From: Muscardinus avellanarius
Lineage: Eukaryota > Chordata > Mammalia > Rodentia > Gliridae
Direction: 5' to 3'
Assembly (NCBI GenBank): GCA_963383645.1
Contig: OY726559.1
Span: 110,134,235 to 110,198,234 of the forward strand
DNA length: 64,000 bases
Made by a program: the position numbers and the translations under genes. The first letter of the stretch is position 1; each line of letters opens with the position of its first letter. The notes under the pieces are model-generated. The model made no database searches and was not told the origin of the DNA. It saw only the letters and a list, made by a program, of their open reading frames with translations. This document shows, in pieces, positions 10,670 to 21,646 of the stretch.

Positions 10670-11577
10670 GCCGGGCGTGGTGGCACACGCCTATAATCCC
10701 AGCACTTGGGAGACTGGGACAGGATCATATAGGTTCGAAGCCAGCCTCAGTTACTTAGCGAGGTTCTCAGTAACTTATTGATAAGTTGGGTCCCTCCCCC
10801 ACGTGAGGTCAGCGGGAACAGGAGGCGGAACCCCAGAAGTCAGAAGCAGAGATATCATGAGACTCCAGGTGCCTCCAGACTCCAAACAGCGTGATGCTAC
10901 AGATGTCGCGAGAGAATCGGCATGACTATAAAACAGCGGTGCCTCCGACCCGCCACGTGACTCAGTGGCAGGACTGTGCGCAACTCTCCAGACACGTGAC
11001 CTGTCAGTCCCTTCTGGGTCCAAATAAAGCAGCGATCTCTGATAACCCGGTTGGTGTTTTTACCTCCCTCCTAAACCCCCTAACTCTATTTTAAACCGTT
11101 CATCTGGTGCCAAGACCCAGGAGGACTTTTGGTTCCCCCCCCCTTTTTTCTTTCTTTTCTTTCTTTGAGCCCCGAGCTCTCTGACCCGCCAGTAACTCGA
11201 CGGTCTTGTGCTGGTGCTTGGCTTGCAGGCGCTGCTCCGCCCGCCGCCGCAGCAGCGTGCAGGCTCCAATCCCACCACCACTGCTCACAGGCTCCGTGCG
11301 GCCACTGCAGGCTCTGCTGGCCGCCAGTTGCACCCGCCCTGAGCCAGGCTTGTTGGGGGTGCACGCCCCGTGGCCGCTGGCGCCTGAGCGGGCCAGGACC
11401 TCCGCCTGCCGCTTGGACCTCCCCCAACCACCATTCCGGTTCGCCCCATTCATTATGAGACCCTGTTTCCAAATAAAGTATAAAATAGGTCTGGGGGTAT
11501 AGCCTGGAGGTAGAAAAGCCCCTGGGTTCCACCCCCAGTACCACAAAAAATAAATAATAAATTAATTAATTAAAAAA
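10670..11577 (+). repeat. Type A SINE, middle layer, itself split by an LTR
   Basis: The 5' part is 10670-10778 and the 3' part is about 11457-11545 plus A-rich tail. It sits in the linker of the outer SINE. Flanking AATAATAAGTT and AATAATAAATT match at 10 of 11 positions. Confidence 0.85.
10779..11452 (+). mobile_element. LTR element inserted in a SINE, with exact 4 bp target duplication
   Basis: The 674 bp insert begins TGATAAG and ends CCATTCA. It is flanked by exact TTAT duplications (10775-10778, 11453-11456) that restore the interrupted SINE. It has a TATA box (CTATAAAACAG near 10925) and a polyadenylation signal (AATAAAG near 11022). A primer-binding-site-like sequence TGGTGCCAAGACCC starts at 11105, just after a possible LTR end at 11102. 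The rest is a GC-rich leader-like stretch. Four-base duplications are typical of class I (gamma-like) endogenous retroviruses. It is either a collapsed provirus (LTR plus leader, remainder deleted) or a solo LTR with a long U5. No retroviral gene remains. Confidence 0.8.
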
Positions 11578-12065
11578 CATGCTGGAGGTGTAGTTCAGAG
11601 GTCAATTGCCTCCAGGATCAATTCTCACTACCAACCGACCGACCGACAAAAAACATAAAGTAACAATCGTCTATTATACAACCGGCCCTATCATCTCTAT
11701 GATGAACCGGCGAGAGCCCCGTGCCCACACGGGCGCTGACCTCGGCCGTACTGTCACTGCGTGAGGCTTCAGATCTGCGCCAGCCAAATGGGGTTCCCTT
11801 GGCCTTGTAGGCACCTCCGTCCTGTGTGTCAGGCTGCAGCCCAGTGTCCCGCGGAGTAGCCTCTCCCCACAGCCTCCCAGATAAGACGTGCATACAGCCT
11901 GTAGTTGGGTACTTTTAGTAGCCGTGTGCTTATCCCATCAGAAGAAACACACCCCATTTTAGGGTGGCTCTAATGTTCAGAAAGGTCTCTTTTGTTTTGG
12001 GTAGAAACCTGCCTCTCCGCGCCCCCCTTATTTATGACTTTGGATCTCTAGAATACGACCTGTGT

Positions 12066-12290
12066 CTCTCTGCCTCGGGACATAGAGAGCGATGCTCCTA
12101 ATACATGCGCTGCACCCCTCTGCTTAGCACAGTACACGGCACATACACAGCGACGCACCCCCGTGACCCGGTCCCTCTCCCTCAGGACGGCGCGTGACAC
12201 ATGCGGTGTTGCTCCGACTATACCATCTGCGCCTCTCTGCTTGGGGACAGAGCCGCACATGTACAGTGATGCCCTTGATCTGTAGCGTAG
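12066..12290. repeat. Diverged tandem duplication, unit about 117 bp
   Basis: Two GC-rich units (about 12066-12178 and 12179-12290) share ordered motifs: CCTC[GA]GGAC, ACATGCG, then CTCTGCTT, then CACAT[AG][CT]ACAG. CTCTGCTT recurs about 118 bases apart. The function is unknown. Confidence 0.65.
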
Positions 12291-12459
12291 ATCAAGCCCA
12301 GTGAGGCCTTTTGTCTCCGCCTGTAGCATTCCGAGGGCTGACAGTGAATCCTCTTGTTCTCCTGCGTGAGAATCACTTGACACTACTTTCTCTTCCCACT
12401 GGGCTTGTATGGGGCTCCATGAGCCGCAGATGCTGGGATTCAGCTTCCTTTCTACCACG

Positions 12460-12617
12460 CTTGCTTGCTTGCTTTCTCCTCTCTGTCTCTCTTTTCTCTC
12501 TCTCCCTTTCCCTCTCTCCTTCATTCCTTCTTCCCTTCCTTCCTTCCTTCCTTCCTTCTTTTTTCTCTGTCCTTCCTTCCTTCCATTTTTCCTTCTTCCT
12601 TCCTTCCTTCCTTCCTT
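12460..12617. repeat. (TTCC)n polypyrimidine tract
   Basis: TTCC and CTCT units lead directly into a minus-strand dID, so this is probably an expanded SINE tail. Confidence 0.9.
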
Positions 12618-12798
12618 GACTTTACCCAGGGGCATTCTACTACTGAGCCACACCCCCAGCCCTTTAATTTTTTTTTAATTTTGAAATAGAGTCTTGCTAG
12701 GTTTCTGGGGGACTGCCTACATTGCTCAAACCTGCACCCTTCCTGTCTCGGCCTCCCATGTTCTGGGATGACAGGTGCACACCACTGCGCCCAAGCCT
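12618..12798 (-). repeat. B1-dID SINE, diverged
   Basis: Minus-strand dID, linker and B1 ending ACCACTGCGCCCAAGC. Substitutions are frequent. Confidence 0.8.
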
Positions 12799-12948
12799 CA
12801 GCTTGTCGTCAGCGCCAGTTGAATAGCTTTGGGTTCTTCTCCGTCTCCTCTGCCCCTGACGTTTCTTCCCAGTATTCTCATCCCGCAGCGCTGTGGGACA
12901 CAATGTTCTGAGCCACCTTCCTTGTCTTTGCTTTTTCTTCTTTTTTTT

Positions 12949-12961
<13 letters not shown>

Positions 12962-12980
<19 letters not shown>

Positions 12981-13189
12981 GTGGTACTGGGGATAGAACC
13001 CAGGAGCATCCTACCTCCAAGCTACACCCCCAACCCTATTTTTTATTTTTTATTTTTAATTTTTGAAACAGGGTCTCACTGAGTTGCAGAGGGCCTCACT
13101 AAGTAGCTGAGGCTGTCCGCCAACTGCAATCCTCCGGTCTCATCCTCCTGGATGCTGGAATGACAAGTGTGCACCACCACGCCCGGCTT
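12962..13189 (-). repeat. B1-dID SINE, type B
   Basis: Poly-T tail, dID, T-rich linker and B1 ending CCACCACGCCCGGC. Confidence 0.88.
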
Positions 13190-13709
13190 GAGCTGGACCA
13201 TTTGCAATAGCAGGGCTGGGGACTGGGAGGCCTGGACCAGGGTGCCGGCTAGTGGCCGGTGAGGGCTGGCCTCCTGGTGCACAGATGGAAGCTTCTCACC
13301 GTTCTTCACGTGGTGGAGCAGCTAGAGGTGTCGCTAGCATCTTTTTCTAAGGGATTGAAAGGTGCCCTTGTTGGAGGGTGTGGGGCAAAGAAGACACGGC
13401 CCAACAGCCGGGAAGAGAACCTGGAAGGAGGCATCTGACGGAGAGAGAGCCCACGAGAGTCAGGAGCCCACACCCTCACGGGCTGAGCTTCTTATGGGGC
13501 ATGGAGGGGTTCAGAAGTAGTGATGCAAGCCCTGGATGGTACGCCATGGCCTGGTCACCTAGGCCAGGGCATTGTTCTCAGCCTTCCTCCAGCATGGCCT
13601 CATGGCAGACCTCACAGCGCCCAAAGCCCTCTTTCATGCAGGTACCAGAAGAGGGCTCCTTCTTCACTGCCTAATCCCTTCCAAAGGCCCTATTCTGATG
13701 CTGTCATAC
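13190..13709. other. Non-repetitive intron or upstream sequence
   Basis: No repeat or exon recognised. Confidence 0.4.
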
Positions 13710-13725
13710 TAGGGGTTAGGATTCT

Positions 13726-13941
13726 TTTTTTTTTTTTTTTTTTTTTTAGGTAATGGGGGCTTTTCTACCTCTGGACTACACTCCCAGATCTATTTTTTTT
13801 TTATATTTTATTCAGAAACAGGGTCTCACTAAGTTGCTGAGACCCTCACTAAGTAGCAGAGGCTGGCTTAGAACCTGCATGATCCTCCTGTCTCAGCCTC
13901 CCAAGTGCGGGGTTTACAAGCGTGCGCCACCACACCTGGCT
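13726..13941 (-). repeat. B1-dID SINE, type A, well-preserved target duplication
   Basis: Minus-strand copy flanked on both sides by TAGGGGTTAGGATTCT, an exact 16-base repeat, indicating a fairly recent insertion. Confidence 0.93.
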
Positions 13942-15587
13942 TAGGGGTTAGGATTCTTCCAACATGTGCATCCAAGGAAGACAGAAACGCTCAGTCCCAG
14001 TGCCCTCTGGCAAAGGCCTCTGAACGTCACAGATATCACAGAGCAAGGTGACTGAGGACTCCTGGGGTGAACTGGGCAGCAGAGACCTTCCTTTGGGGAG
14101 TTCTCCTTTTAGGATCTGCTCCAGTTCCCCTGCAAATTTGCTCTTTGGTCTGGGGACAAAAGCCACGGAGTAAGATCTCCAGCTCCTCTCCTAAATATCT
14201 GCTGCCCTTTGGCTGGACCCTCCTGGCTTCCCGAGGAGAGAGGCCGCAGTTCTCCTGGCTGCGGCTTGGCACAGCTCTCTGCTGCGGATCCATTCCACAC
14301 CAGCCAGGCCCCTCTGTCCCAGGGTGACCCCGCGGGCTCTGCCCCTGGCTGGCTCTCAGGCCTCGCCACTGAGATCTTCCCTCCAGAGACGAGCCAGTGG
14401 GCTCCTGAAAGGACTGTGGCCTCCCACCGTCCCCACTCTGGCTGGCTTCTGGAAGGGCTCTCGAGGTCTGGAAGGGGTGATGGCGGACCCGGCTGACCCT
14501 GCTCTGTTGTGATGGATCTCTGGTTACTGTGATACAGCAAGCCTGCCCGGCTCTGGGGCAGCCAGCTATGTGGTGGCGCGCCTCGGACAGCAATTGCGAC
14601 CAAGGCTGGCGCGGTTTAGAGTCCTGGGCTGAGAGGGACCTTTACACCCTCCATCCTCACTCCCCAGACTCCTACTTGGGATGAAGAGGGAGCTGCCTCC
14701 CCAGGAGGAGGCCGGCTAGGCAGGTAGCGGGGCTCATGGAGAGATGGGCTGGAACTCGGATCAGGAGGTGGTTTGACATCAAAGAAGGGGCCCTGCAGAG
14801 GCTTGATCCCAAAGGGGAAAGCCGTGCAAAGTTAGGCATCCCGCTCCACAAGTGTCCATCCTTATTCTCAGAAGCCCTGAGACGGCAGAATATCATTGCC
14901 CTTTTTGGCACTTAAGGTCTGATGGAGATGAGATTTCCACACACATGTTCAAGCACAGGTAGGAAGCAGGCAACATAAATTACTGTGTGGGTGTCGCTGA
15001 TCACAGGGTGTAGGTTGAATGAGTCCAGCAGGGGAAGAGACAGTATCATGGCCACAGAGTCCACGTGCCTGACCGGGAAAGCCAGGGCGCTCCACTTCCC
15101 CATCCTTATCCTGGACAGTGAAGAACCTCTGGCGTCCTTCCCCATGCCGACTCGCCGAGCCCTGTGCTTCGCCCCAGGAGCCCAAGGTCAAGGTGTGGTG
15201 GAGCCCTTAGGTGCTCCCAGCCCACGCGGGGAGCTGGGCCTGGATTCAGATATCATCACTAACAAACGCTACACCCGCATGCAAACCCAAGGCAGTCACT
15301 GGGCCCAAAGGTGGATGGGCCAGCCAGACGGGAGGTCAGAACCAGGGTTCGAAGGAACGTGCGGTCTTACCTGGGGAAGGGGCTGGTGCAGAGCAATGAG
15401 CTCTTTCCAAGATAGCTGGGGAGGTCAGTGTTCGGAGGGGAGTGGAGGTGGCGGGGAGCACAATCCAGAGCTCCCCAGGTGCCCCGTGGCTCACCAGGCC
15501 CCGAAGGAGGCATCTCTGAGCTGGGCTGGGGCGGAGGGGCAAGGGCATGTGTGTCATCCTGGTGAATGGAGATGGGGGCTTCAGATG
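13942..15587. other. 1.6 kb repeat-free GC-rich block
   Basis: This is the longest stretch left of the start codon without a recognisable transposon. It contains long open frames on both strands (for example minus 14036-14593), but they overlap one another and resemble no family. An unannotated 5' non-coding DDR2 exon or a regulatory element could lie here; I see no direct signal for either. Confidence 0.4.
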
Positions 15588-15599
15588 TTTAATTACTTT

Positions 15600-15689
15600 G
15601 TTTGTTTGTTTGTGTGTGTAGTGTTGGGGATGAAACTCAGGGGTAATCTACTTCCGAGCTATACTGCCAGCCCTATTTTTCTTTCCTTT

Positions 15690-15775
<86 letters not shown>

Positions 15776-15985
15776 CTTATTGCTGTACTGGGGATGGAAC
15801 CCAGAGGCATTCTACCTCCTACCTACACCCCCCAGCCCCGTTTTTTATTCTTTATTTTGAAACAAGGTCTCACTGAGTTGCAAAGGGCCTCACTAAATAA
15901 TAGCTGAGGCTGTCCTCAAATCATGATCCTCCCATCTCAGCCTCCCGAATGCTGGGATGACAAACGCGCACCACCACGCCCGGCT
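15600..15985 (-). repeat. SINE with two dID units joined by (CT)n
   Basis: Read on the minus strand: B1, linker, dID, (AG)n, then a second dID and tail. TAATTACTTT flanks the whole block (about 15589 and 15985), so it appears to have moved as one unit. The (CT)n tract spans about 15690-15770. Confidence 0.8.
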
Positions 15986-16412
15986 AATTACTTTAAATGA
16001 ACTTTTGCTTTTTGCACTGCCTGTGCGATGCTGCCAGGTATACACAGAAGAGAGTGCAAAGGCCACCTGGAAGGAAGGGCTCACGCTGGATGTGCTGGAT
16101 GAGCTGCAGGCGCAGCTTGCTGGAGGAAGGGGCCGGATGGGGCAAGCTCCAACCCGGCTGTGAATGCAGCCGGCAGCACTGGGGCCCAGCTGTTACTTTT
16201 AGTGTCTGAATGTTCCTGAGCTGGCGGATTTGCACCCGTCTACCAGGTTGGGTCTAGGACTGTTTTTGCTGACGATCCTGGATCAGTGGGGATGGGGCGC
16301 CATGCCCTCCGTGAATTGGAATCCAGGTCTGTCCCCCTCCTCCCTCACCTTCAGAGTCTCCTCTCAAACCAGGCTTGGCCTCTTTTATTGGCCAGGTTGT
16401 TGTAACCTTGCA

Positions 16413-16630
16413 CTTTTTTGTTTGTTTGTTTGTTTGTTTGTTTGTTTGTTGGTACTGGGGTTCCTAGAAACCCTTCTACCTCCAGGCTACACTCCCAGAC
16501 CTATTTTTATATTTTTTTATTTGGAAACAGGGTCTCTTAAGCCAGCACGGCTGGCTTCGAACCTGCGTGATCCTCTTGTCTCTGCCTCCCAAGTGCAGGG
16601 ATGACAAGCGTGCACCACCACGCCCGGCTG
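16413..16630 (-). repeat. B1-dID SINE, type C
   Basis: The tail is expanded to (GTTT)n. Minus-strand C-type dID (CTGGGGTTCCTAG) and short B1. Confidence 0.88.
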
Positions 16631-16684
16631 GGGTCTTTGTATTATTGTTCTTGCCTATTTTGGTACCATTTAAATGACCCATCA

Positions 16685-16878
16685 CTGGGTAATCCCAGTA
16701 CATGGGAGGCTGAGACAGGAGGATCGCAGTTCCCAGCAAGCCTCAGCTACTTAGTGAGGCCCTCTGCCACTTATTGAGACCCTGTTTCAAAATAAAGAAT
16801 ACAAAATAGGGCTGGGGGTGTAGCTCCAAGGTTGAAAGCCTCTGATTCAATCCCCAACACCTAAATAAATAAATAACC
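16685..16878 (+). repeat. B1-dID SINE, type B, 5'-truncated
   Basis: Starts inside the B1 and runs through the dID to an (AAAT)n tail. Confidence 0.85.
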
Positions 16879-17024
16879 TGTCAATAAACCAACAGGTATT
16901 CTCTGAGCATCTACTATTAGAGGGGTCAAGTGGTAGAGCTGGAGGAGTCATGCTTTTTACCCCTAACTTGGACATGTATTTGGAAGACAATGCCAAGCAT
17001 AAAAAAATGATACAGAAACACAGG

Positions 17025-17215
17025 TAACCGCTAACATCTATGGGCCAGGCGCTGTTCTAAGCACATGTCTCGTCGTGGCATCCCTGTGGGGCAGGTGCCA
17101 TTATTATCTTCACTTTTACAGGTGAAGAAGCAGGTGCCAAGGTTCATTGTGTTTCCAGGCCTTCCAGGTGGAGAGAGGTGAGGACAGAATTCACACCCAG
17201 CACGCCTGGTTTCAG
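17025..17215 (+). repeat. MIR SINE
   Basis: GGGCCAGGCGCTGTTCTAAGC, then ATTATTATCTTCACTTTTAC and a trailing CCAGCACGCCTGG region follow the MIR consensus in order. Confidence 0.75.
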
Positions 17216-17454
17216 AAGGAGAAAGAGGAAGAATAGATCCAGGGCCAAAGGAAGTGAAAACCGGGTCAGACCCTGCTTCCGGATCAGCACTGACCTCTCT
17301 AGCTATCCTCTGTGTTCCAACTCACTTCCAGGACCAAAGAGAAATGCATCCCTCGATTGCCACGACTGACCACTTGACCTTTACCATCTGACCTAAGCAT
17401 CACGCTAGGCTCCAAGGTCATGGACAGACTGGCAGTGAATAAAAAACGAGGCAA

Positions 17455-17672
17455 TAGCAGGGCATGGGGTGTGCACCTATAATCCCAGTACAGGGGAGGC
17501 TGAGGCAGGAGGGTCACAAGTTTGAGGCCACCCTCAGCAACTTAGCAAGACCCTCAGTAAGTTAGCTACACCCTGTTTCAAAAGAAAAAACTATAATTGG
17601 ACTGGGAGTGTACCTTGGAGGTAGAACACCCCTGGGGTCAATCCCCAGTACCACAAAACAAACAAATAATTT
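17455..17672 (+). repeat. B1-dID SINE, old
   Basis: Complete but diverged dimer ending in CAATCCCCAGTACCAC and an A-rich tail. Confidence 0.82.
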
Positions 17673-17797
17673 TAAAAAAACAGTCAACATACAAAAATTC
17701 CTAGGTTTGCGCCTTATTTGAGAAATGTGTTTAAATTGTTTCTTGCTGCATAATAAATCTCCTGTTTTAAGTTAGTGGCTTAAAACAGCAACATTAA

Positions 17798-18005
17798 GCC
17801 AAGCATCATGGCGCACACTTGTAATCCCAGTACTTGGGAGGCTGAGACAGAAGGATCACGGTTCAAGGACAGCCTCAGCTACTTAGCAAGGCCCTTTGCA
17901 ACTCAGTGAGACCCTATTTCAAAACAGAGAATAAAAAATATGGCTGGGGATGTAGCTCAGAGGTACAATGCCCCTGGGTTCCACCACAGTACCGCAAAAA
18001 AAAAA
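17798..18005 (+). repeat. B1-dID SINE, type B, with target duplication
   Basis: Complete dimer flanked by GCAACATTAA at 17788-17797 and 18006-18015. Confidence 0.92.
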
Positions 18006-18936
18006 GCAACATTAAGTTATTATTATCATCTCGCATGTTTCTGAGATGGTTGGGTTCAGCCATGTGATTGCAGACAGAGTAGCTATAACTCTCACCTCAG
18101 TTGTCCTCACGTGTGTAAAAGTAGACACTGCTGCCTAGTACATCAGCTCGGACTATTAGCCAGAACACCCACACGTGGATTCTGAGCATCTTCTTTCAGG
18201 ACCTGGCTTCTGAGGTTCTAGTCATTACTTTCATCATATTTGTTAGAGATGAGTCATTATAATAGTTTGGATTTAGACTATCCCCCTATCCCTCATGGGA
18301 AGAAAGTAGCAGTGTTAGAAGTGGAGATTGGTTGCTAAGAAGTGGTCCCTGGGGTGTGTGGCTGTGGAGATTACTCTCTCTCTCTATCTATCATCTTTCC
18401 TGACACCATGCCCTGAGATCCATGGACTATGGCCTCACATGGACTGAACCCAAAATCTCCAAGGAAACTGTGAGCAAATAAATCTCCCTTCCTCTAGGTT
18501 GTATGGTCAGTCTTTTGGGATTGTATCACTGAGAATGTTCATCAAGACAGAAATTGGAACCAGGAGTGGGGATGTTGCTCTAAGTCTGACCATGTGGATT
18601 GTAAGTCTTTGGAACTAGTTTGTGAGAGGAAGTTGGAAGGGACAGAATGTGTCTAGAAAGGTGGATGGTAAAGACTGTGCTTGGGAGATTTCAGAGGGCA
18701 AAGAGGACTCTGTAGAAAAATCAAGTGAAGGCTATATGCATTACATTCTGGCAAAGATTTATGGGTATTTTGCCCATGTCCTGAAACTTTGCTCTAGGCT
18801 GAATTAAAAGATGATGGACTGATTAAGCTGATGGAGGAAATCAAAACAGCAAAGCATCCACACGGTGCTATGAATACCGATGTCCATGTTCAGTGAATTT
18901 TATACTGAATTTCAGGAGCAGAAAGTAAAGCAGAGA

Positions 18937-19319
18937 GCCGGGCATGGTGGCGCACGCTTGTAATCCCCGCGCTTGGGAGGCAGAGACAAGAGGATCGTGC
19001 AGGTTCGAAGGCAGCCGCGCGCACTGGCTTAGGAGACTCTGTTTCCAAATAAAAATGTAAAAAATAGGTCTGGGAGTGTAGCCCGGAGGTAGAGGACTTC
19101 CAGGAACCCCAGTACCACCAAGAAGAAGAAGAAGAAGAAGAAGAAGAAGAAGAAGAAGAAGAAGAAGAAGAAGAAGAAGAGGAGGAGGAGGAGGAGGAGG
19201 AGGAGGAGGAGGAGGAGGAGGAGGAGGAGGAGGAGGAGGAGGAGGAGGAGAAGAAGAAGAAGAAGAAGAAGAAGAAGAAGAAGAAGAAGAAGAAGAAGAA
19301 AGAAGAAGAAGAAGAAAGC
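18937..19319 (+). repeat. Type C SINE with a giant (GAA)(GAG)(GAA) tail
   Basis: The C-type SINE body (18937-19119) carries a pure purine tail of about 198 bp: GAA repeats to 19180, GAG repeats to 19250, GAA repeats to 19317. AAAGCAGAGA flanks SINE plus tail (ending near 18936 and at 19320-19329), so the microsatellite grew from the SINE tail. The serine- or leucine-rich open frames across it are artefacts. Confidence 0.93.
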
Positions 19320-20218
19320 AAAGCAGAGAGACATCATAGATTTCAAGTTTGGCCAGAAAAAAAAAAGTGTAAAATTTGTGCCAAGAGTGATGATGTTGTG
19401 AAAGAAAATAAGATGGATAAAAGGAAGGAGGAAGTAGTGGTCATGATGGAGGTGGGGCCAGTAGTGGCCTGGCTGGAGGTGGGCCCACTGGCTGTGATTG
19501 AAAAGGGCTTGACAACCTTTTCTGCAGACAGTCAGCCTCTGTGCTCATGTAATACTGGCTTTGCTAGAAAAAAGGGGTCATGAAGTCTTCCCCCAAATTT
19601 CAAAGAAAGGCCTGGGAAGCCAGGAAGCACCTGGCAGGGTTGATATCATTGCAAAAAGGTTCAAATGAGGTCATTCAAGAAGCTATAGGGGTGAAGCCAA
19701 GGTTTCAGGAAAACCCCTGATATTTGGAGATGCTGCAAATGGGGAACCACTGCAAGAAAGACTGCAAGCTGTGAGCCATAAGACAGGCTGGAAGGACCAG
19801 TAGCCTCCCATTGCTACTAACCAGCCACGGGGGTGGGGCTGCCAAGACCCTTGGAGACCACATCTCACCATCATGAGCTCCAGATGCCAGAAATGGAGCT
19901 TCAGAATCAAAGGCTCACCCTGCTGGATTTCCATTCTGTTTTGGTCCCATTCCTTCTGTCTATGGCCCCGTTCCTTCCTTTTGGAATACAAATGTTTACT
20001 CTGTGCCATTGTCCATTGGACACATGTAACTTGCTTTTTTTGTTTTTACAGGGGCTCACAGCCAATAGTTCATCTTGAGTCTCAGAGGAGACTTTGGACT
20101 TTGAGCTTTTGAGTGATGCTGGAACTGTTAAGATTATGAAACTCTTGGAGAGGCACTAAATATATTTTGCACTGTGAGGTCTAGATGGCCAGGGACAGAG
20201 TGTAACAATTTGTATTTT

Positions 20219-20392
20219 TTTGTGTGTGTGGTACTGGGGTTCCTGGAAGCCCTTCTACCTCCTGGCTTCACTCCCAGACCCATTTTTTATAGGGTCTCTT
20301 AAGCCAGCACGGCTGGCTTTGAACCTGCCAGATCCTCCTGTCTCCGCCTCCCAAGTGTGGGGATTACAAGTGTGCGCCACCACGCCCGGCAC
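20219..20392 (-). repeat. Type C SINE inside the MaLR 3' LTR
   Basis: Minus-strand C-type copy flanked by AACAATTTGTATTTT (20204-20218) and AACAATTTGGATTTT (20393-20407). The target is LTR sequence, so the SINE is younger than the MaLR. Confidence 0.93.
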
Positions 20393-20740
20393 AACAATTT
20401 GGATTTTAATGTCCCCCTAGCCTGCCTGGAAACAAGGAAGCAATGTTGGAAGCCAGGCTTGGTGCTCAGGAGGGGTCTCTGGGGTGTGGCCTTAGGGATT
20501 ATTTATGTTTCCTCCTCTTCCACTTGCTGTCTTGCTCTGGCATCTGTGATGTGAGAGCAGAGCCCGTGCACTCTCTTTCTCTATTCCTGATGCCATACCC
20601 TGAGATCCATGGATCCTAGCCCCACATGGACTGAACCCAAAATCTCCAAGGACACTGTTAGCAAATAAATCTTCCTTCCTCAAAGTTGTGTGCTCGGTCT
20701 TTTTGGATTATAGTGGTGAGAATGTTAATTGAGATTGCCA

Positions 20741-21590
20741 GTCAAGCCTATATTCAAGGGGAGGGAAATTGGAGATTTGGTCTCACTGGGGGAGTACTGA
20801 AAAATTTGTGGACACACTCCAAAACTACCCTAGATATTTCCCAGGTATCCTCACTCTGGTTTAGAGAACATGTGATTTGAGACAGATAGGACCTAAAGAA
20901 GGTTTGTCTTCCATGACAGTGGCTCACTCAGCATCCTCTCCTCTGCCGAGCAGGGGAGTGACAGAGGAGGAAGCTACCTGGCTCCTTCCCTCCAGCCCTT
21001 TCTCTTCTACACACTCTAGTTGTTTTCATTTTGCAGATGGAAAGACTGAGAAACAAAGCATTCTTCTAACCTAGGCAGAAGCAGAGCTGGCTGATCCATC
21101 TTGCTCTGAGAAGTATGGGTCACCCGGGGTCACGAGGACACACACTGTGTCCTCAGGCCAGTGTGGGCTGTGGCTAGCACAGAGGGGTGGCCTTTTGAGA
21201 AGCATAAGGCTGGGACTCCCAGAGGAAATCTGGGAGGGGGAAGGCTCCAGCAAATCCTCAGGAATAGAGATAAAACAAGACAGCGTGTGGGATGGCTTTC
21301 ACGTGTCTGGGCTGTGCAGGCGTGAGCACAGCTCTTGCCAAAACCAAGGTCATTTCTGCATATTTGTTTGCTGAATCTCAAACACTCCAGAGATTGTTCT
21401 TCATTTTCTGAATCTGAATTGAAAATGACTCAACAGAAAGAAAACAAGTTCTAGATGCCCCGAATGGACCTTGGATTGGCTCTAAACTCCTATTCCACAC
21501 ACAGAAGTATGAGCAGCCCTGAGGGGACCTTGAACTGGCTCTTAACAATGTAGGGTTTCTTCTCACCAAACACCTATCACACACACATGG
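20741..21590. other. Non-repetitive sequence, possible MIR remnant
   Basis: CATTTTGCAGATGGAAAGAC near 21035 recalls the MIR core but is too short to be sure. Nothing else is recognised. Confidence 0.35.
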
Positions 21591-21599
21591 ACTGTGTAT

Positions 21600-21645
<46 letters not shown>
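21600..21645. repeat. (CA)n microsatellite
   Basis: About 22 uninterrupted CA dinucleotides. Confidence 0.97.

Positions 21646-21646
<1 letters not shown>

Larger units (their letters stand above)
10548..11649 (+). repeat. Oldest SINE of a three-layer nest
   Basis: B1 at 10548-10669 and dID at about 11578-11632 are separated by 0.9 kb of later insertions. Worn flanking repeats AAAACAGAAGGTGA (10534-10547) and AAAACATAAAGTAA (11650-11663) agree at 11 of 14 positions and bracket the whole block. Confidence 0.8.
18258..20740 (+). mobile_element. MaLR-type non-autonomous LTR retrotransposon, nearly complete
   Basis: A 5' LTR (18258-18549), internal region (18550-20200) and 3' LTR (20201-20740) lie in order on the + strand. 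The LTRs share long runs such as ACATGGACTGAACCCAAAAT and AGCAAATAAATCT (polyadenylation signal). Internal sequence begins GAAATTGGAACCAGGAGTGG and ends with the ACTTGC...TTTACAGG and AGACTTTGGACT passage that I know from the THE1/MST (MaLR) internal region. Flanks GTCAT and GTCAA are a possible 5 bp target duplication. No protein is encoded, as expected of MaLRs, which depend on ERVL-type helpers. It has been interrupted by two type C SINEs. Confidence 0.85.

Noticed and set aside
14036..14603. 185- and 164-codon overlapping antisense open frames
   Set aside because: They overlap in different frames in GC-rich sequence, without a recognisable domain or splice signals.
14985..15860. 291-codon open frame, the longest in the window
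   Set aside because: Its C-terminal third runs through dID units and (CT)n repeats, the N-terminal part matches no family, and there is no splice or promoter support.
18890..19346. Poly-serine and poly-leucine open frames
   Set aside because: They are translations of the GAA/GAG triplet tail of a SINE.
21600..21645. Regularly spaced repeats as a CRISPR-like array
   Set aside because: The window is a mammalian genome; all regular arrays seen are microsatellites without spacers.
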